Of a stretch of 7,426 nt of DNA, positions 4,954 to 7,426 are shown one piece after another (position 1 is the first letter of the stretch; every line of letters starts with the position of its first letter). A program made the position numbers and the translations under genes. The notes beneath the pieces were generated by a model, which did no database searches, was not told the origin of the DNA, and saw only the letters and a program-made list of their open reading frames with translations. The DNA comes from Oscillospiraceae bacterium (GTDB lineage Bacteria; Bacillota; Clostridia; Oscillospirales; Oscillospiraceae): NCBI GenBank assembly GCA_017378975.1, contig JAFNXT010000150.1, positions 1-7,426 on the forward strand, read 5' to 3'.

Positions 4954-6668
4954 TGGGAAGCCTCCCGGGCGTTGGCCTCTTCCTCCAGCACCCGGTAGGC
5001 CACCTTGCCCACCAGAGTCTTGGGCAGCTCCGTCCGGAACTCCAGCTCTCTGGGCATGGCGTACTTGGCGATGTGCTCCGAGCAATAGCTGAGGATCTCC
5101 TGCTTCAGCTCCTCCGTGGGCTCGATGCCGGGCATGGGCACCACGTAGGCCTTGACTTTCTGGACCCGGTAGGGGTCCTTCACACCGATCACGCAGGACA
5201 GGAGCACCTTCTCGTGACCGTCGATGATGTTCTCCAGCTGGGAGGGATAGACGTTGTAGCCGGAGGTGATGATCATGCGCTTGAGCCGCTGGCGGAAGTA
5301 GATGAAGCCGTCCTCGTCCATATGGCCAAGATCGCCGGTGTGGAGCCAGATCCGGCCGTCGCCGTGGCTCCGCAGGGTGGACTTGGTCTCCTCCGGCGCG
5401 TCCATATAGCCCAGCATCACCGTGGGACCGGACAGGCAGATCTCGCCCTCGTGGTTGGCCGGCTGTTCCTGCGTGGTGCCGGGCTTCACGATCTTATAGA
5501 AGGTGTCCGGGAAGGGGACACCGATGGAGCCGGAACGGGCGTAGTCCTTGGGGGTCAGGCAGGAGGCGGTGACGCACTCGGTGGTGCCGTAGCCCTCCCG
5601 GATCTGCTCGGTACAGCCGTGCTCCTTCAGGAAGGCATCCACCTTCTTCTTCAGCTCCGGGGACAGGCTGTCGCCGCCGGAGAAGATGCCCTTCAGGAAG
5701 CTCAGGTCCGCCTTCTCCAAAGCCTCGGCACGGAGCAGGGCCTCGAAGAGGGTGGGCACGCCGGGGATCAGCTCCGGCTTCTGCTTGAGCAGGGTGTCGG
5801 CATAGACCTTCACGCTGAACTGGGGCACCAGGATGCAGGTGGCACCGCCGATCAGGGCGGTGTGGATGCCAACGCCCAGACCGAAGCCGTGGAACACGGG
5901 CATGATCGACAGCATCTTCATGCCTGCCACGGACCCGAAGCCGGAGGCGGCGATGGTCTGCAGGCCCAGCGCGTTGAAATTCAGGTTGGAGAGCATGATG
6001 CCCTTGGTGGTGCCGGTGGTGCCGCCGGAGTAGAGGATCGCGCCGCAGTCATCATACTGGCCGTCATGGGGCGGCAACTTGGCATCTTTCCCGGCCCGGA
6101 TCATGTCGTACCACAAAGTGTAGCCGGTCTTGGGCAGCTTCTTGATGGCACGGGCGCTTTTGGTCATGGGGTACAGGACGCTCAGGGGGAAGGGCAGCTC
6201 GTCGGCCACCTTGGCGATCAGGATCGTGACCTCCTGATGGAGGTCATCCCGGATGGAGGCGACCTTTTCATAAAATTGGTCCAGCGTCAGGATCGCCTTG
6301 GAGCCGGAGAAGTTCAGGTAATGGGCGATCTCCTTGGCGGCAGACAGGGGGTGGATCATGTTGGGGACCACACCCAGCCGGTTGCAGGCGTAGAAGCAGT
6401 CCAGCGCCTGAGGGGTGTTGGCCATGCAGACGGTGATCTTGTCGCCCTTACGCAGACCCATGGCATATAAGCCCCGGGCGGCGGTGTCGATCCGGGCGGA
6501 GAAGTCACGGTAGGAGGTCTCCTTGCCCATGAAATTGTAGGCGATGTTGTCAGGATACCGCTTGGCGGTCTCTGTCACCTGCTGGTACATAGTCGTGTGG
6601 GGATAGTCGAGGGAGGCGGGGGTGGTGCCGTAGTATCTGAGCCACGGTGCGGTCGCAGATAAGCCCAT
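4950..6668 (-). CDS. Acyl-CoA synthetase-type AMP-forming ligase (long-chain fatty acid-CoA ligase-like)
   Basis: This 572-residue protein is a complete class I adenylate-forming enzyme. It would activate a carboxylic acid with ATP to an acyl-AMP and transfer it to CoA in the cytoplasm. Motifs in order: P-loop YSGGTTGTTKG at 213-223, MPVFHGFG at 256-263, EGYGTTE at 358-364 (A5), HTGDLG at 443-448 (A7), the hinge region RLKRMIITSGYNVYPSQLE at 461-479 (A8), and PKTLVGKV at 549-556 with the likely catalytic Lys555 (A10). Length and motif spacing fit FadD-like fatty acyl-CoA ligases, but the chain length of the substrate cannot be read from sequence. The ATG at 6668 has a ribosome site (AAAGGAA, 9 nt upstream); an in-frame ATG 48 nt farther upstream lacks one and sits at the expected transcription start. 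It is the first gene of the operon with the HGSNAT-like and unknown membrane proteins, and is divergent from a PlsC-like gene. Confidence 0.92.
   Translation of the reverse strand: MGLSATAPWLRYYGTTPASLDYPHTTMYQQVTETAKRYPDNIAYNFMGKETSYRDFSARIDTAARGLYAMGLRKGDKITVCMANTPQALDCFYACNRLGVVPNMIHPLSAAKEIAHYLNFSGSKAILTLDQFYEKVASIRDDLHQEVTILIAKVADELPFPLSVLYPMTKSARAIKKLPKTGYTLWYDMIRAGKDAKLPPHDGQYDDCGAILYSGGTTGTTKGIMLSNLNFNALGLQTIAASGFGSVAGMKMLSIMPVFHGFGLGVGIHTALIGGATCILVPQFSVKVYADTLLKQKPELIPGVPTLFEALLRAEALEKADLSFLKGIFSGGDSLSPELKKKVDAFLKEHGCTEQIREGYGTTECVTASCLTPKDYARSGSIGVPFPDTFYKIVKPGTTQEQPANHEGEICLSGPTVMLGYMDAPEETKSTLRSHGDGRIWLHTGDLGHMDEDGFIYFRQRLKRMIITSGYNVYPSQLENIIDGHEKVLLSCVIGVKDPYRVQKVKAYVVPMPGIEPTEELKQEILSYCSEHIAKYAMPRELEFRTELPKTLVGKVAYRVLEEEANAREASH
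4961..4966 (-). promoter_or_regulatory. Shine-Dalgarno supporting the TTG start of the acyltransferase
   Basis: GGGAGG on the minus strand lies inside the end of the ligase gene, 7 nt before a TTG that overlaps the ligase TGA. No ATG or GTG is available at a suitable distance, so this site decides the start. Confidence 0.75.
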
Positions 6669-6716
6669 GGTAAGTGGTTCCTTTCTGTATTTAGGATCGA
6701 TTTTCACCAATATCAT

Positions 6717-6725
6717 ATTATACCA
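6717..6725 (-). promoter_or_regulatory. Extended -10 promoter for the ligase operon
   Basis: The minus strand reads TGGTATAAT, a perfect extended -10 (TGN-TATAAT). No good -35 lies 17 nt upstream, which is typical of extended -10 promoters. Transcription would start near 6710, giving a leader of about 40 nt before the ATG at 6668. Confidence 0.6.
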
Positions 6726-6766
6726 GCTTTCCTGTGGGATTTCTACCCTTAAAGCAAAAAAACTAC

Positions 6767-6795
6767 TTGTTTACAAATGAAGGATGGAGTATAAT
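6767..6795 (+). promoter_or_regulatory. SigA-type promoter for the PlsC-like gene
   Basis: TTGTTT at 6767-6772 and a perfect TATAAT at 6790-6795 are separated by 17 nt. An A-rich tract (6751-6762) just upstream could act as an UP-like or curved segment. Transcription would begin near 6802, leaving a GC-rich leader of about 95 nt. The promoter is divergent from the ligase promoter about 50 bp away, so one regulator could control both. Confidence 0.6.
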
Positions 6796-6836
6796 ATTGG
6801 GAAGTCACACGGATCGGGGCGTTTCGGCGCGGCGCG

Positions 6837-6876
6837 CGGGCGATGCCCGTCCCGTGGGAGCGTTCCGGTGGGACGG
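6837..6876 (+). other. GC-rich leader with mutually exclusive hairpins before the PlsC-like gene
   Basis: CGGGC (6837-6841) can pair with GCCCG (6845-6849) around GAT. Alternatively CCGTCCC (6847-6853) can pair with GGGACGG (6870-6876) around a 16-nt loop. The two overlap at 6847-6849, so they cannot form together. The second ends 3 nt before the GGAGG ribosome site at 6880-6884. No known riboswitch class is recognised; structured leader or chance GC-rich pairing are both possible. Confidence 0.35.
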
Positions 6877-6896
6877 AATGGAGGAAATATAGAAAG

Positions 6897-7426
6897 ATGT
6901 TACTGCGTTTCATCGTCATGCTGGCCTTGGTGCTGGCGGCGGCTGTGGGGCTCCCCTGCGGCATTTTTGAGAGCTATACCTGGCTGTGGGCCTATCCTCT
7001 GCTGGCGCTGGGCTTCACGGTCCTGGGGTGCGGCATCTGTTTCGGCTATCTGATGCTCCTGTGCAAACGGGTGGATCAGGAGCAGGAGCAGGAGGAGGAC
7101 GATCCCCACTACCGGCAGTATGTGGAGATGCTTCTGGAGGCCGTGCTCCCGGTGCTGAGGATCGATATCAGGACCAAGGGACTGGATAAGGTCCCTGCGC
7201 AGGGCCGGTTCCTGCTGGTGTGCAACCATTGCAACGATTCCGATCCCATCCTGATCATGCGGGCCTTCCGGGGCCATCAGCTGGCCTTCATCGCCAAGAA
7301 GGAGACCAAGCACATGTTCGTGGTGGGTCCCATGATGCACAAGCTCCTGTGCCAGCTGATCGACCGGGAGAACGACCGTCAGGCCCTGAAGGTCATCCTG
7401 CGCTGCATCCAGCTGGTGCGGGACGA
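6897..7426 (+). CDS. PlsC-like 1-acyl-glycerol-3-phosphate acyltransferase family protein (3' truncated by window end)
   Basis: The first 176 codons are present and the frame is open to the last base. Residues 1-57 form one or two membrane segments (about 3-21 and 30-57), followed by an acidic linker with QEQEQEED at 61-68. The acyltransferase domain starts near 85: LVCNHCNDSDP contains the HX4D catalytic motif (His111, Asp116), then FIAKKE at 131-136, and QLIDREN at 153-159, matching the family's second conserved block. The protein would transfer an acyl chain from acyl-CoA or acyl-ACP to lysophosphatidate or a related acceptor at the membrane. The ATG at 6897 is chosen with GGAGG at 6880-6884, a rather long 12-nt spacer; the in-frame ATG at 6843 lacks a ribosome site. 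It is divergent from the acyl-CoA ligase operon. Confidence 0.88.
   Translation, partial: MLLRFIVMLALVLAAAVGLPCGIFESYTWLWAYPLLALGFTVLGCGICFGYLMLLCKRVDQEQEQEEDDPHYRQYVEMLLEAVLPVLRIDIRTKGLDKVPAQGRFLLVCNHCNDSDPILIMRAFRGHQLAFIAKKETKHMFVVGPMMHKLLCQLIDRENDRQALKVILRCIQLVRD

Noticed and set aside
4953..6470. 505-codon open frame on the plus strand, opposite the acyl-CoA ligase
   Set aside because: It is the antisense shadow of a gene with complete class I adenylate-forming motifs. Its translation is Gly/Val/Leu/His-rich with no recognisable domain, as expected opposite GC-rich coding DNA.
6669..6896. Known lipid-regulator operator (for example FapR-type) in the divergent promoter region
   Set aside because: I looked for a long AT-rich palindrome over either promoter and found none that matches a recognised consensus.
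7072..7101. GAGCAG-type short tandem repeat in the PlsC-like gene
   Set aside because: It is a short, in-frame run encoding an acidic Gln/Glu linker, ordinary in a membrane-to-catalytic domain junction.

Overview
The window looks like chromosomal DNA from a GC-rich Gram-positive Clostridia-type bacterium, probably a gut Oscillospirales/Oscillospiraceae member. This placement is an inference from the strong GGAGG-type ribosome binding sites, the mixed ATG/GTG/TTG starts, the gene families, and GC-rich hairpin repeats of the form GGCGGGGGC-(AA/TT)-GCCCCCGCC. No rRNA, tRNA, CRISPR array, phage gene or transposase is visible.

Layout: two minus-strand operons lie in tandem and one plus-strand gene runs off the right edge. 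Operon A (read from 6668 down to 3478) encodes an acyl-CoA synthetase-type adenylate-forming ligase, an HGSNAT/DUF1624-type membrane acyltransferase whose TTG start overlaps the ligase stop, and an unrecognised multi-pass membrane protein. A divergent promoter region (about 6669-6896) separates it from a plus-strand PlsC-type 1-acyl-glycerol-3-phosphate acyltransferase-like gene, truncated at the window end. Acyl activation and acyl transfer genes thus share one control region, which suggests a lipid or envelope-acylation locus.

Between the operons (3257-3477) sits a 114-bp hairpin-rich element with perfect 25-bp terminal inverted repeats (3316-3429). Operon B (3256 down to 55) encodes a tRNA CCA-adding-type nucleotidyltransferase with an HD domain, a lipoprotein ComEC-like metallo-beta-lactamase hydrolase with a C-terminal Ada-like zinc-binding segment, and an HPr-kinase-like P-loop protein. 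Between the last two there is an 18-codon reading frame that starts 3 nt after one gene and overlaps the next by ATGA. A second, partial copy of the hairpin element lies at the left edge, and the kinase-like gene's stop codon falls inside it.

The gene content is mostly recognisable. The least explained items are the composite hairpin element (two copies show a compensatory base-pair change), the repeat-derived stop codon of the kinase-like gene, the coupled mini-ORF, and the unknown membrane protein. I saw no convincing wholly new multi-gene system.
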